Part shown: positions 1-8,099 of the stretch, one piece after another | Position numbering within the stretch: the first letter of the stretch is position 1 | Layout: every line of letters starts with the position of its first letter | Source: PALSA-129 sp050014595 | GTDB lineage: Bacteria > Acidobacteriota > Terriglobia > Bryobacterales > Bryobacteraceae | Length of the DNA stretch: 64,000 nucleotides | Reading direction: 5' to 3' | NCBI GenBank assembly: GCA_050014595.1 | Contig: JBEKDA010000008.1 | Location: forward strand, 62,001 to 126,000 | Notes under the pieces: model-generated | The model's database searches: none | What the model saw: only the letters and a program-made list of their open reading frames with translations | Told to the model about the DNA's origin: nothing | Program-made: the position numbers and the translations under genes

Positions 1-51
1 AAGGCGGCACTCGAAGAAGGGGCCTTCGGGAACGCTCCATCGAACAGGTAG
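1..51 (+). CDS. C-terminal end of an unidentified gene
   Basis: Frame 1 is open from the first base to a TAG at 49-51 and encodes 16 residues ending in NAPSNR. The composition is protein-like, but there is too little to identify. It may be the end of a phage gene lying just left of the terminase genes. Confidence 0.25.
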   Translation, partial: KAALEEGAFGNAPSNR

Positions 52-215
52 CGAACAGGTTTTACAGGTTGCGGGCAAGGGGCGCTATCGATTGATTCTT
101 AACGGTTAAGGCCGTCCGCCGGTAGGGTGGTTCGGATCTCTAAGCGAAGGGCCGCTACGACCTTGCCCACGTGTCTTTCACGCGCGGACAGGTTTTTGAA
201 CAAGTCACAGGTTTT
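44..215 (+). repeat. ACAGGT direct repeats upstream of terS, candidate packaging site
   Basis: The hexamer ACAGGT occurs at 44-49, 55-60, 64-69, 188-193 and 207-212. Three of these extend to ACAGGTTTT (55-63, 188-196, 207-215). All five lie within about 170 bases directly before the small terminase gene. Small terminase subunits of many tailed phages bind direct repeats next to or inside their own gene, so these are candidate cos/pac recognition repeats. The function is inferred from position only. Confidence 0.45.
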
Positions 216-234
216 CTGGAAGGCTGACTCTGAC

Positions 235-705
235 ATGGGAATGAGAGGTCCACAGCGGAATCCGAATTCGGTGCGTGGGCGACGGGAAATCGCTAAGAAA
301 CAGAAACTTGCGGTGATTGGGAAAGTTGGAAAAGGCAAGATTTCGCCGGCTGTAGAGCAGATCGGGCAACTACCCACCTGTCCCAAGTGGCTATCAAAAC
401 CTGTCGCGGAGAAATGGACAAGTTTAGTGACGGATATGGCGGCGGCCGGAGTTCCTCTCCAGCAGCTTGACTCGCGGTCGATTGCGGTTGCGGCCGGATA
501 TGAGGCAGATCTGGATGCGCTGGAATCGTACGAAACCGAAGATGCGGATATTCGCCTCCAGTCGATCCGGCTGAAGAACGCGACTCGAAAGGAACTGCTG
601 GCGGCGCTGATCGCAATCGGCGGGACTCCGGTAGCCAGGTTGCGCGCTCGAATCGCTCCAGAGGAAAAGAAAAAACCTAATGACGATCCGTGGGGGAGCT
701 TGTGA
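235..705 (+). CDS. terS: Phage terminase small subunit (P27-like)
   Basis: This 156-residue protein probably recognises phage DNA and delivers it to the large terminase for packaging. The basic N-terminus (residues 1-40) is followed by a helical segment with 'CPKWLSKPVAEKW', which resembles the small terminase P27 family. The ATG at 235 is chosen because GGAAGG lies about 11 bases upstream. An in-frame start at 127 would add 36 residues of unlike composition and cover the ACAGGT repeats. The 3' end overlaps the large subunit gene by 26 bases, which suggests translational coupling. Confidence 0.8.
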   Translation: MGMRGPQRNPNSVRGRREIAKKQKLAVIGKVGKGKISPAVEQIGQLPTCPKWLSKPVAEKWTSLVTDMAAAGVPLQQLDSRSIAVAAGYEADLDALESYETEDADIRLQSIRLKNATRKELLAALIAIGGTPVARLRARIAPEEKKKPNDDPWGSL

Positions 706-2419
706 GCGCGATTACGTCGCTATCGCAAACCAGTACATCGCGGATGTCCTGTCGGGAGCGGTTCCGGCGTGCGAGTGGATTCGGCTTGCCTGCCAACGGC
801 AGGTAGACGATCTTGCGCGGTGGAATGTCGCGGTCAAGAATCCGCCGTTCCACTTCGATCCGGATAAAGCGGCTCGGGTCTGCAAGTTCATCGAACTGTT
901 GCCGCACATCAAGGGCAAGTGGAAAACGGCGGCTCTGCTTTTGGAGCCGTGGCAGGTTTTCATCCTTACGACGGTTTTCGGTTGGGTTGACGCCGATGGG
1001 AACCGCCGATTTTACGACGTTTATATCGAGGTTCCCCGCAAGAATGCCAAGAGCACTCTGACATCCGGCGTTGCTCTGTACTGCATGTGCGAAGGTGAGC
1101 CGGGGGCGGAGATCTACTCCGCGGCCACGAAGAAAGATCAGGCGCGGATCGTATTCGACGTGGCGCGCCGGATGGTGATGAAGTGTCCGGGCCTGAAGCG
1201 GCGGTTCGGAGTCGAGACTGAGAAACACCGGATCTTCATTGAGGACGGCGCCACTGAGTTCCGCGCTCTGTCATCGGATGAAGACGGGCTTGACGGCCTG
1301 AATATCCACTTCGTAGCGGTCGATGAGTTGCACGCGCACAAGTCGCGGGCCGTGCATGATGTTTTGGACTCGGCGACTGGATCGCGGCGACAGCCGTTGA
1401 AGTGGCGCATCACGACGGCGGGCAGTAACAAGCAGGGCGTGTGCTTCGAGCAACGCGAGTACGTTTGCAAGATCCTCAAGAAACAACATGAGGATGACCG
1501 GTACTTCGGCGTCATCTACACCATCGACCTTCCGACGAAGGATGCGGACGGGAACGTGGTGGCCGGAGATGACTGGAAGAGCGAAGCGGCCTGGCGGAAA
1601 GCGAATCCGAACTACGGCGTATCGGTGCTGGCGGCGGATATCGCGGCACTGGCGCGGAAGGCTGTACAGTCGGCTCGGTCTCAGAACAACTTCCTCACGA
1701 AGCGGCTCGATGTTTGGGTGTCGGCGGCTTCGGCGTTCTACAACATCGACGCGTGGATAGGGAAGTGCTACCGGGATGTCACGCTGGCGGAGTTCGAGGG
1801 GTGTGAGTGCTGGATTGCGTTCGACCTTTCGAGCAAGGTAGACATCGCGGCGAAGGCCATCGTGTTCCGGCGGATGGAAGGTGGGCAGGCACACTATTAC
1901 GTGTTTGCTTCGCACTACCTGCCTGATGCGGTGCTGGAGTCGGAAGAGAATATCAACCTCCAGCACTACACGGAGTGGAATGAAGCGGGGCTGTTGACGC
2001 TCACTCCGGGGCCGGCGATTGACTACGCCACTATCGAGGATCACCTGAAGGAAGATCTCAGGCGGTTCGATGTCCAGGCGGTGGCTTACGATCCCTGGAA
2101 CGCAGAGCAGTTCCGGCAACGGATGGAAGCTGAGGGCGCTCCGATGGAGGAGTGCCGGATGGGCGTGCAGAACCTCAGCGAGCCGATGAAAACATCGGAG
2201 GCGCTGATACTCGCGGGCCGGTTGCATCATTCCGGAGATCCGTGTTTGACCTGGCAAGTCGGGAACGTGGTTGGTGTCGAGGACGCCAAGAAAAACATTT
2301 ACCCGCGGAAAGAAAAACCGGAGAACAAGATCGATGCCGCGGTGGCGATGATCATGGCTCTCCGTGTGGCGCTGTTCGCTGAAGGGAAAACTCATGACTT
2401 TGGAGTGCTCAACCTGTGA
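680..2419 (+). CDS. terL: Phage terminase large subunit
   Basis: This 579-residue protein is the ATP-driven packaging motor and the nuclease that cuts concatemeric DNA. The N-terminal ATPase shows a Walker A variant, 'VPRKNAKST', near residue 120 and a Walker B, 'FVAVDELHAH', near residue 215. The C-terminal RuvC-like nuclease shows acidic positions in 'AFDLSSKVD', 'AYDPWNA' and 'KIDAAVAM'. Length and motif order match the Terminase_1/HK97 type. It begins inside terS and overlaps the portal gene by four bases (GTGA). Confidence 0.95.
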   Translation: MTIRGGACERDYVAIANQYIADVLSGAVPACEWIRLACQRQVDDLARWNVAVKNPPFHFDPDKAARVCKFIELLPHIKGKWKTAALLLEPWQVFILTTVFGWVDADGNRRFYDVYIEVPRKNAKSTLTSGVALYCMCEGEPGAEIYSAATKKDQARIVFDVARRMVMKCPGLKRRFGVETEKHRIFIEDGATEFRALSSDEDGLDGLNIHFVAVDELHAHKSRAVHDVLDSATGSRRQPLKWRITTAGSNKQGVCFEQREYVCKILKKQHEDDRYFGVIYTIDLPTKDADGNVVAGDDWKSEAAWRKANPNYGVSVLAADIAALARKAVQSARSQNNFLTKRLDVWVSAASAFYNIDAWIGKCYRDVTLAEFEGCECWIAFDLSSKVDIAAKAIVFRRMEGGQAHYYVFASHYLPDAVLESEENINLQHYTEWNEAGLLTLTPGPAIDYATIEDHLKEDLRRFDVQAVAYDPWNAEQFRQRMEAEGAPMEECRMGVQNLSEPMKTSEALILAGRLHHSGDPCLTWQVGNVVGVEDAKKNIYPRKEKPENKIDAAVAMIMALRVALFAEGKTHDFGVLNL

Positions 2420-3753
2420 TTGAAACTCTCGGATCGCTTATGCAACGGGCGGGGCACTCGCTACCTGGAGTGGCTCAACGCGACATCTCCACTCTTGGAT
2501 CGTTGGCGGATGGACGGATCGGCTCTCCGGTCTGGCACTTACTGAATCAGGGCGCCGGGACGTATAGCGGCCGGGTGGTAAGTCCGGCGACGGCGATGCA
2601 GTACATTCCGGTGTACGGATGCGTCGCGAAGATCGCTAAGAGCGTGGCGTCGTGTCCGCTGGTGACCTACCGGAACACCGGGGTTAACTCGGACACGAAA
2701 GAGCCGGCGACAAGCGATTACCGGTTCCGGCTGCTCAAGGAACAGCCGAATCCGGAGATGACCTCGTTTCAGTGGAGAGAGGTTATGGTTGCGCACCTCT
2801 TACTGTGGGGCAATCACTACTCTTTCACGAAGCGGGACGGTGCGGGCCGGGTGGTTGAGGTATGGCCGCTGGAGCCGTCGTATGTGCAGGTGCTAAGGAC
2901 ACGGCTTGGCGGTGACCTGGTGTACAGGTACTTCCCGCACAATCCGTACGCGGTGCCAGTGCAGCCGGGGATCTACTCGGCGGCGATGGGCGAGATCCTG
3001 CACATTCCGTATCTCGGGTTTGACGGCGTGATGGGCTACTCTCCGATCACGCTGGCGCGGCAGGCTCTGGGGCTTGGGTTGGACGCCGAAGAGTATCTGG
3101 GCAGGTTCTACGGACAGGGCGGAAAGCCTCCGTACTGGATCGAGTATGACGGTCAGATCAAAGACCGCGAGCAGTTCATGGAGAAGTTCCGCGAAACCAC
3201 TGGCGCGATGATGAACGCCGGTAAGCCGTTCTTCGGATACGGCGGATTAAAGCTCCATGAGTTCAAGATGTCTCCACAGGATGCTCAGTACGTGGAGGGA
3301 TCGAACTTATCAGTAGCTCAGGCGTGCAGGCTGTTCGATATGCCGCTGAGCATGATGGGCGATCCAGGCGGAAAGGCTTCGACGTACGCAAGCTCCGAAC
3401 AGGAGGACATCAAGTACGCCAAACACACGGTTGCTCCGGTTTGCGAGCGCATTGAAAAGAAGATCGATCTGACAATTCTGGGGTCGATGGACGCGCTGAC
3501 TTGCAGGCACGACATGCGGGCGCTGTATCGCGGCGACATGTTGACGGTCGCAAAGACGCACGCCGTGGAGATCGCGTCCGGAGAGATCTCGCCGAATGAA
3601 GGCCGGGCTGAATCGAACCGGAATCCGGGGCCGGTGGAGCTTGACGAACATTTCATGCAGGGCGCGATGGCGACGGTAAAGCACATCGTGAAGAACGGAT
3701 TCGGCGGTGGCAAAGGCACTCCGCCAGGTGACGGAGAAAAGGAGCAGGGATGA
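2416..3753 (+). CDS. Phage portal protein (HK97 family)
   Basis: This 445-residue protein would form the dodecameric ring at one capsid vertex through which DNA enters and leaves. The sequence has the family pattern 'IPVYGCVAKIAKSVASCPL' near residue 58, the central 'LLLWGNHYSF' segment and the 'ASTYASSEQEDIKYA' region near the C-terminal third. The GTG start overlaps the terL stop codon. The last codon overlaps the ATG of the protease gene, so terL, portal and protease read as one coupled unit. Confidence 0.95.
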   Translation: MIETLGSLMQRAGHSLPGVAQRDISTLGSLADGRIGSPVWHLLNQGAGTYSGRVVSPATAMQYIPVYGCVAKIAKSVASCPLVTYRNTGVNSDTKEPATSDYRFRLLKEQPNPEMTSFQWREVMVAHLLLWGNHYSFTKRDGAGRVVEVWPLEPSYVQVLRTRLGGDLVYRYFPHNPYAVPVQPGIYSAAMGEILHIPYLGFDGVMGYSPITLARQALGLGLDAEEYLGRFYGQGGKPPYWIEYDGQIKDREQFMEKFRETTGAMMNAGKPFFGYGGLKLHEFKMSPQDAQYVEGSNLSVAQACRLFDMPLSMMGDPGGKASTYASSEQEDIKYAKHTVAPVCERIEKKIDLTILGSMDALTCRHDMRALYRGDMLTVAKTHAVEIASGEISPNEGRAESNRNPGPVELDEHFMQGAMATVKHIVKNGFGGGKGTPPGDGEKEQG

Positions 3754-4757
3754 AATCTATCGAAGAGCGGCGCGCACTGCTGGCACGGATGGGCGGCGAG
3801 GTGCGGACACTGAGCGCCGATGTGGTTCGGTCGCTGGCGAAGGAAACACAGGACTCGCTGCAAGTAATCCGGCAAACGCAGGCGGCCTGTTATGCGCTGA
3901 TGTCGTACCTCTGCTACATGCCGTACGACAGTTTTCCGGATGGCGTGTACGCGGCTCTGTACGAGTGCTGGACATGCTGTGGGCTGTGCGTCGATCTGAT
4001 CGGTCGCGAGTCGAACCTGTCGCCGGCCGGACAGGCGCTGTGTGCCGCGGCTTGCAGCGAATGCGTATCGGTTTGCACGGGCACGGCTGACGTGATTTTG
4101 CAGGCGTGCGTTTCGCTGTGCGGCGATGCGGTGAAGGCCTGCGGTAGCGGATCGGGCGATGAGGGACGGGCGGCTCGGAATGCGGGAGATGAAACGCGAG
4201 CCTGCAAGATCGAGTTCCGAAAGGCGGAGGACGGGCATATCAAGGGGTATCCGATCCTGTTCAACGCGCTCTCGGAGGATTTGGGCGGATTCCGGGAACG
4301 TATTCTGCCGGATGCGATCCAGTTCGCGGACGATCTGAAGGCGGACTTCAATCACAATCCCGATTACATCCTCGGTCGGACGTTGGCGGGAACGCTGAAG
4401 GTATCGACGGATGCGCGCGGCGCGTTCATGGATGCCGATCCTCCGGACACGACTTGGGCGCGGGATCTGAAGGTGTCCATCGACCGCGGCGACATCGATC
4501 AGGGATCTTTCAGTTTCCGGGTGTTGCCGGGCGGCCAGCAGATCAGCGAGGAAAACGGACAGCAGGTGCGTACGCTGTCGAAGATTCTGGTACGGCGGGT
4601 GTCGGTTGTTTCCGATCCGGCGTACACGAAGACCTCTATCGAGGTTCGCAGTAAACAGGGTGACCAGATCGCGGCGGGCCAGGCGGCTCCGCCCGCTCCG
4701 ATACAGAGCGGCGGAGTAGGTCTTGACTTACTTCGCCGGAAATTGGAACTGGTCTAA
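3750..4757 (+). CDS. Prohead protease with fused N-terminal Cys-rich four-helix-like domain
   Basis: The C-terminal part (about residues 150-315) is an HK97-type prohead maturation protease. It keeps the likely catalytic His202 in 'FNHNPDYILGR', the catalytic Ser in the SFSF motif at 253-256, and the closing 'VSVVSDPAYTKTSIEVR' segment. The N-terminal part is unusual: 13 cysteines lie between residues 47 and 131, in groups C-x2-C-C-x2-C (73-80), C-x3-C-x2-C-x3-C (98-109) and C-x3-C-x6-C (120-131). This resembles the DUF326/copper-storage four-helix-bundle families. A strong ribosome site (AAGGAG at 3738-3743) fixes the start at 3750, so the fusion is translated as written. The metal-binding role is inference. 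Confidence 0.85.
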   Translation: MKSIEERRALLARMGGEVRTLSADVVRSLAKETQDSLQVIRQTQAACYALMSYLCYMPYDSFPDGVYAALYECWTCCGLCVDLIGRESNLSPAGQALCAAACSECVSVCTGTADVILQACVSLCGDAVKACGSGSGDEGRAARNAGDETRACKIEFRKAEDGHIKGYPILFNALSEDLGGFRERILPDAIQFADDLKADFNHNPDYILGRTLAGTLKVSTDARGAFMDADPPDTTWARDLKVSIDRGDIDQGSFSFRVLPGGQQISEENGQQVRTLSKILVRRVSVVSDPAYTKTSIEVRSKQGDQIAAGQAAPPAPIQSGGVGLDLLRRKLELV

Positions 4758-4782
4758 CTGCAATCAGAGTGAAAGGACAGTA

Positions 4783-6117
4783 ATGAAAATCGTAAAGCTG
4801 AAGGAACAGCGGGCCGCGCTGAAGGCGGAAGCGCGGGCCGTCATCACCAAGGCGGAGGGCGAGAATCGCAACCTCAATGCCGAGGAACAAACCACCTTCG
4901 ATGCGCGCATGACGGCAATCGGAGAGATGGACACGCGTATCGAACGCGAAGAGCGGATGGCTCGGATGGAAGCACAGGACGCGGTTCCGGTGGGCGGCGT
5001 TACTCCGGCTCCCCACGTGGAAGTGCGGAGCAACGCGGCTCCGCTGTCCCGGTTCGTGAATTGCATTCGCGCCGTCGCGAAGGGCAAGGGCGATGAGCGG
5101 CGCGCTGCTCAGTACGCCGATGAGGTTTTGCACGATGCGGACCTGGCTCGCGCGCTGTCGGCTTCGGTGGCCGCAAGCGGCGGCTTCGCTGTGTCGGATG
5201 TGCTCTCTCAGGAATTCATCGAATACCTGCGTCCGGCATCCGTGGTTCGCGCGGCTGGCGCTCAGCCGGTTCCGCTGGCCAATGGCAACCTGTCGATCCC
5301 GAAGATCACGGGCGGCGCATCCGCCAGCTACATCGGTGAGAACACCGATGCTCCCACGTCTCAGCAGACGGTCGGACAGGTTCGGCTCATCGCCAAGAAG
5401 TTGGTTGGCCTGATCCCGATCAGCAACGACCTGATCCGCTTTGCCAATCCGCAGACCGATACCGTGATCCGCGGCGACTTGATCCGGGCCGTATCGCAGG
5501 CGGAGGACCTGAACTTCCTGCGCGGCGACGGAACGCAGTTCACTCCCAAGGGAATGCGCAACTGGGCGTCTGCCGGTAACTTCGTTACCGCAGTTGCTCT
5601 GTCCGGCGCCTCTCTGGGATACGCCGATGTGACGGGAATCACGCTGTGGCTCGGTTCGATGATCGCGAACCTGCTCAACGCGGCCGTTCCGGTGACTCTG
5701 GAAACCGGCTGTTTCTTCCTCTCGGCGCGCAGCTTCATGGCTCTGCGCACGCTGCGCACTCAGCAGGGCAACTACGCGTTCCCCGAACTGTCCGACGATC
5801 CGAAAGATCCGCGGCTGCTCGGCTATCGCGTGAAGATGACTCCGCAGATCCCCACCAATCTGGTGGCGACTCCGACCGGTGGCGCGCAGATCACCACGGC
5901 TTCCGAGATTTACTTCGCCAACATGCCGGATTGCCTGATCGGCGAAGCGGTCAACCTGTTGCTCGACGTTTCCACCGAGGCGACTTACAAAGACGCTGGC
6001 GGCAACCCGGTTTCGGCGTTCAGTCAGGATCAGACCGTGATCCGCGTGATCGAAGAGAACGACTTCGGCGTGCGTTACGACCAGTCGGTGGCCGTGGCTA
6101 CGGCCGTACCGTTCTAG
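4783..6117 (+). CDS. Major capsid protein (HK97 fold)
   Basis: This 444-residue protein is the main shell subunit. Residues 1-100 are charged and helical ('KLKEQRAALKAEARAVITKAEG'-like pattern) and look like the delta scaffold domain that the upstream protease removes. From about residue 125 the sequence has the HK97-fold signature 'SGGFAVSDVLSQEFIEYLRP' and a later 'LRGDGTQFTPKGMRNW'. The ATG at 4783 follows GAAAGGA at a good distance. An upstream start at 4723 would extend into the protease gene's end. Confidence 0.95.
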   Translation: MKIVKLKEQRAALKAEARAVITKAEGENRNLNAEEQTTFDARMTAIGEMDTRIEREERMARMEAQDAVPVGGVTPAPHVEVRSNAAPLSRFVNCIRAVAKGKGDERRAAQYADEVLHDADLARALSASVAASGGFAVSDVLSQEFIEYLRPASVVRAAGAQPVPLANGNLSIPKITGGASASYIGENTDAPTSQQTVGQVRLIAKKLVGLIPISNDLIRFANPQTDTVIRGDLIRAVSQAEDLNFLRGDGTQFTPKGMRNWASAGNFVTAVALSGASLGYADVTGITLWLGSMIANLLNAAVPVTLETGCFFLSARSFMALRTLRTQQGNYAFPELSDDPKDPRLLGYRVKMTPQIPTNLVATPTGGAQITTASEIYFANMPDCLIGEAVNLLLDVSTEATYKDAGGNPVSAFSQDQTVIRVIEENDFGVRYDQSVAVATAVPF

Positions 6118-6184
6118 TCGGTTCGGGTGGGGCGGGTAACACCGCTCCACCTATTCAATTTCCAACACAGAGGAGAAAAACAGA

Positions 6185-6646
6185 ATGGGAATGAGCTTGA
6201 GAAAGAATATCGGCGCGTACCTGCACGCCGCATACGCGGCAGTGGCGACGGCACTTACCGCGGCCGGTACCGGGGATAACACGGCGGTTACCGGGTCGGT
6301 TGTGGACCGCTTTGCGGCCGGTTCGCCGCTGTCCTGCTCGGTGCTGTACGCCATCGCCGCTACCATCGCCAACACGAAGACGTTGAGCCTGGCATACAAG
6401 ATCCAGCACGGCACGAAGTCCGATGGGTCCGATATGGCCGATTACGCGGCCGTGGCATCGACTGTGGTGATGACCGGCAACGCTGGCGGTACGGCACAGA
6501 CGGGCATCGTGAAACACGACGTGGACCTGACCGGCGCCTTGCAGTATATCCGGGTGGTTTTCACGCCGGATCTGAGCGCGACCGGCGTCGATACGGCTAC
6601 GGTTTCGCCTGTGTTCGTGTTCGGTGGTATGGCCGAACTGCCGTAG
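6185..6646 (+). CDS. Putative head protein downstream of major capsid gene
   Basis: This 153-residue protein is Ala/Thr/Val-rich with alternating beta-type stretches and no signal peptide. Its position directly after the major capsid gene, with a strong ribosome site (GAGGAG), suggests a decoration or minor head protein made in large amount. The gene is followed by a strong terminator-like hairpin. I do not recognise a named family. Confidence 0.7.
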   Translation: MGMSLRKNIGAYLHAAYAAVATALTAAGTGDNTAVTGSVVDRFAAGSPLSCSVLYAIAATIANTKTLSLAYKIQHGTKSDGSDMADYAAVASTVVMTGNAGGTAQTGIVKHDVDLTGALQYIRVVFTPDLSATGVDTATVSPVFVFGGMAELP

Positions 6647-6677
6647 GGCGGTTCGTGGGTGTGTGGGGTGTGAAGTT

Positions 6678-6714
6678 GGGGGCGTCCTGATCGGGCGCTC
6701 CCGTTTTTATTTTG
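6678..6714 (+). terminator. Rho-independent terminator after capsid genes
   Basis: GGGGGCG (6678-6684) pairs with CGCTCCC (6696-6702) in a 7-pair stem with one G-U, an 11-base loop and a T-rich tail from 6704. It lies between the head-protein gene and the connector genes. It could lower expression of the connector genes relative to the capsid genes. Confidence 0.75.
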
Positions 6715-6723
6715 GGGGATTTC

Positions 6724-6933
6724 ATGACGGTGCGTTTCGTTTCTCGCTGTGGCAGGTACTTACCGCGTGACGTGGCGGCGTTTCCGGCGCATGAAGCGGA
6801 GCGCATTGTGAAGTCCGGCGCGGCCGTGATCGAGCAAGCTACGGCTCCGGTATGCGAGGTTTCCGCGGTGACGGTTGAGCATCCGCAGGTACCGCAAGAG
6901 ACGGCGACGGTTGGCAGGCGGAGGCGACGGTGA
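6724..6933 (+). CDS. Small hypothetical phage protein
   Basis: This 69-residue protein has 'MTVRFVSRCGRYLPRDVAAFP' at the start and an arginine-rich end (RRRRR). GGGGGA sits five bases before the ATG at 6724. A TTG at 6712 is less likely. It overlaps the following connector gene by four bases. Small proteins of this kind often sit between capsid and connector genes, but I cannot assign a role. Confidence 0.6.
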   Translation: MTVRFVSRCGRYLPRDVAAFPAHEAERIVKSGAAVIEQATAPVCEVSAVTVEHPQVPQETATVGRRRRR

Positions 6934-7742
6934 ACATAAAGCTTATTTCGGAGATCGGAGATGAGCCGATATCGCTGGATGAGGCGAAGGCTCAGCTCAT
7001 GTACACCGCTACCGATCAGGACAACTACATCTCCGGGTTGATCTCGGCGGCTCGGGTGATGGCGGAGATCTACAACGGACGCCAACAGACGCTGAAGCAA
7101 TGGGACCTGGCGATGGATCACTGGCCGGGTTCGCCGATGGCCGGGTTGAGTGCGACGCCGAGTCCATACTTCAACCTGTGGCCATCCGAAGCGTACAACC
7201 TCTTGGCCGGTGTGGTTCCGTGGGCGCGGGCGGTGCGCGTGGCGGCTCCGCTGGTAGCGGTTTCGTCGGTGACGTACCGCGACGATAGCGGAGTGATTCA
7301 CACGCTCAATCAGGGCGTAGATTACTTCGCGGACACCTGGAAAGAGCCGGGGCTGATCGCTCCGTGTCCGAATCAGAGTTGGCCTTCGAGCGGGTTGTGG
7401 CCATCGTCCGCGATTCATATCCAGTTCACGGCGGGGAAGATCTCTACCGACGATGCGGACGGCGCGGCTCCGTGGGCGGCAGGGACGGCCTATGCGAAGG
7501 GGACGGTAGTAACTTCGAACGGGTTTTGGGTGGCCTTGCAGGCGTCCATAGGCGTGTTGCCGGGGTCGGATTACGTGTCCTGGGGACTCGTGGACCCGGT
7601 TGGACGGCACATCAAACAGGGGATGTTGCTGCTGGTTACGCAGTGGTTCGAGGATCGTATCCCGTTCGACGCTATCCGTTCGATTGCGGAGATGCCGTTC
7701 AGTGTGACTTCGCTGTTCACGTCGGACAAGTTGTGGGTGTAA
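6930..7742 (+). CDS. Head-tail connector (gp6/phiE125 gp8-like) with carbohydrate-binding-like insert
   Basis: The 270-residue protein begins with 'ISLDEAKAQLMY', the helical opening typical of HK97 gp6/phiE125 gp8-type head-tail connectors, which form a ring under the portal. The C-terminal helix ('HIKQGMLLLVTQWFEDR') also fits. Between them, at about residues 180-222, sits a segment of the type W-x-x-G-x-x-Y-x-x-G-x-x-V ... P-x-x-x-x-x-W, which looks like a ChtBD3/CBM5-12 carbohydrate-binding module. The GTG start at 6930 overlaps the upstream stop. The connector call is firm; the insert's binding activity is inferred. Confidence 0.8.
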   Translation: MNIKLISEIGDEPISLDEAKAQLMYTATDQDNYISGLISAARVMAEIYNGRQQTLKQWDLAMDHWPGSPMAGLSATPSPYFNLWPSEAYNLLAGVVPWARAVRVAAPLVAVSSVTYRDDSGVIHTLNQGVDYFADTWKEPGLIAPCPNQSWPSSGLWPSSAIHIQFTAGKISTDDADGAAPWAAGTAYAKGTVVTSNGFWVALQASIGVLPGSDYVSWGLVDPVGRHIKQGMLLLVTQWFEDRIPFDAIRSIAEMPFSVTSLFTSDKLWV

Positions 7743-7745
7743 CGA

Positions 7746-8099
7746 ATGCGCGAACGTCTTAATTTCGGGATCAATCCGGGGCGGTTCCGGCACACGATCA
7801 CACTGCTACAGGCTACATCGGGCGTGGATGCGTCCGGCGTGTCGATCACGTACACGCCTTCGGCCGTTAAGCAAAAGGCGGAGATCCGCTACTTGCGCGG
7901 GGCGGAGTCACAGAGCAAAGGACAGGACGTTTCGGAGACTTGGATCGAGGTCACTACGCGGTACAACCCGGCGCTTGCGCGGTTGAGCCGGTTCATCGCT
8001 CCGGATGGGAATCAGTACGTGATCCAGGCTATCGACAACATCCAAATGCGGAATGTCTACCTGGTGATGAACTGCCAGGGCGTGGGGGCGGGCGCGTGA
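7746..8099 (+). CDS. Head-tail adaptor / head closure protein
   Basis: This 117-residue protein matches the phage head-tail joining family (SPP1 gp16 type). It has an N-terminal 'NPGRFRHTITLLQ', a middle stretch 'AEIRYLRGAESQSKGQDVSE', and a closing 'QYVIQAIDNIQMRNVYLVMNC'. It would plug the portal-connector channel until the tail docks. Its stop codon overlaps the GTG of the glycosyltransferase gene. Confidence 0.85.
   Translation: MRERLNFGINPGRFRHTITLLQATSGVDASGVSITYTPSAVKQKAEIRYLRGAESQSKGQDVSETWIEVTTRYNPALARLSRFIAPDGNQYVIQAIDNIQMRNVYLVMNCQGVGAGA

Noticed and set aside
7940..8095. Upstream start at 7940 for the glycosyltransferase
   Set aside because: The added residues overlap the head closure gene in another frame and do not look like a GT2 N-terminus. 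The GTG at 8096 overlaps the preceding stop in the usual way.
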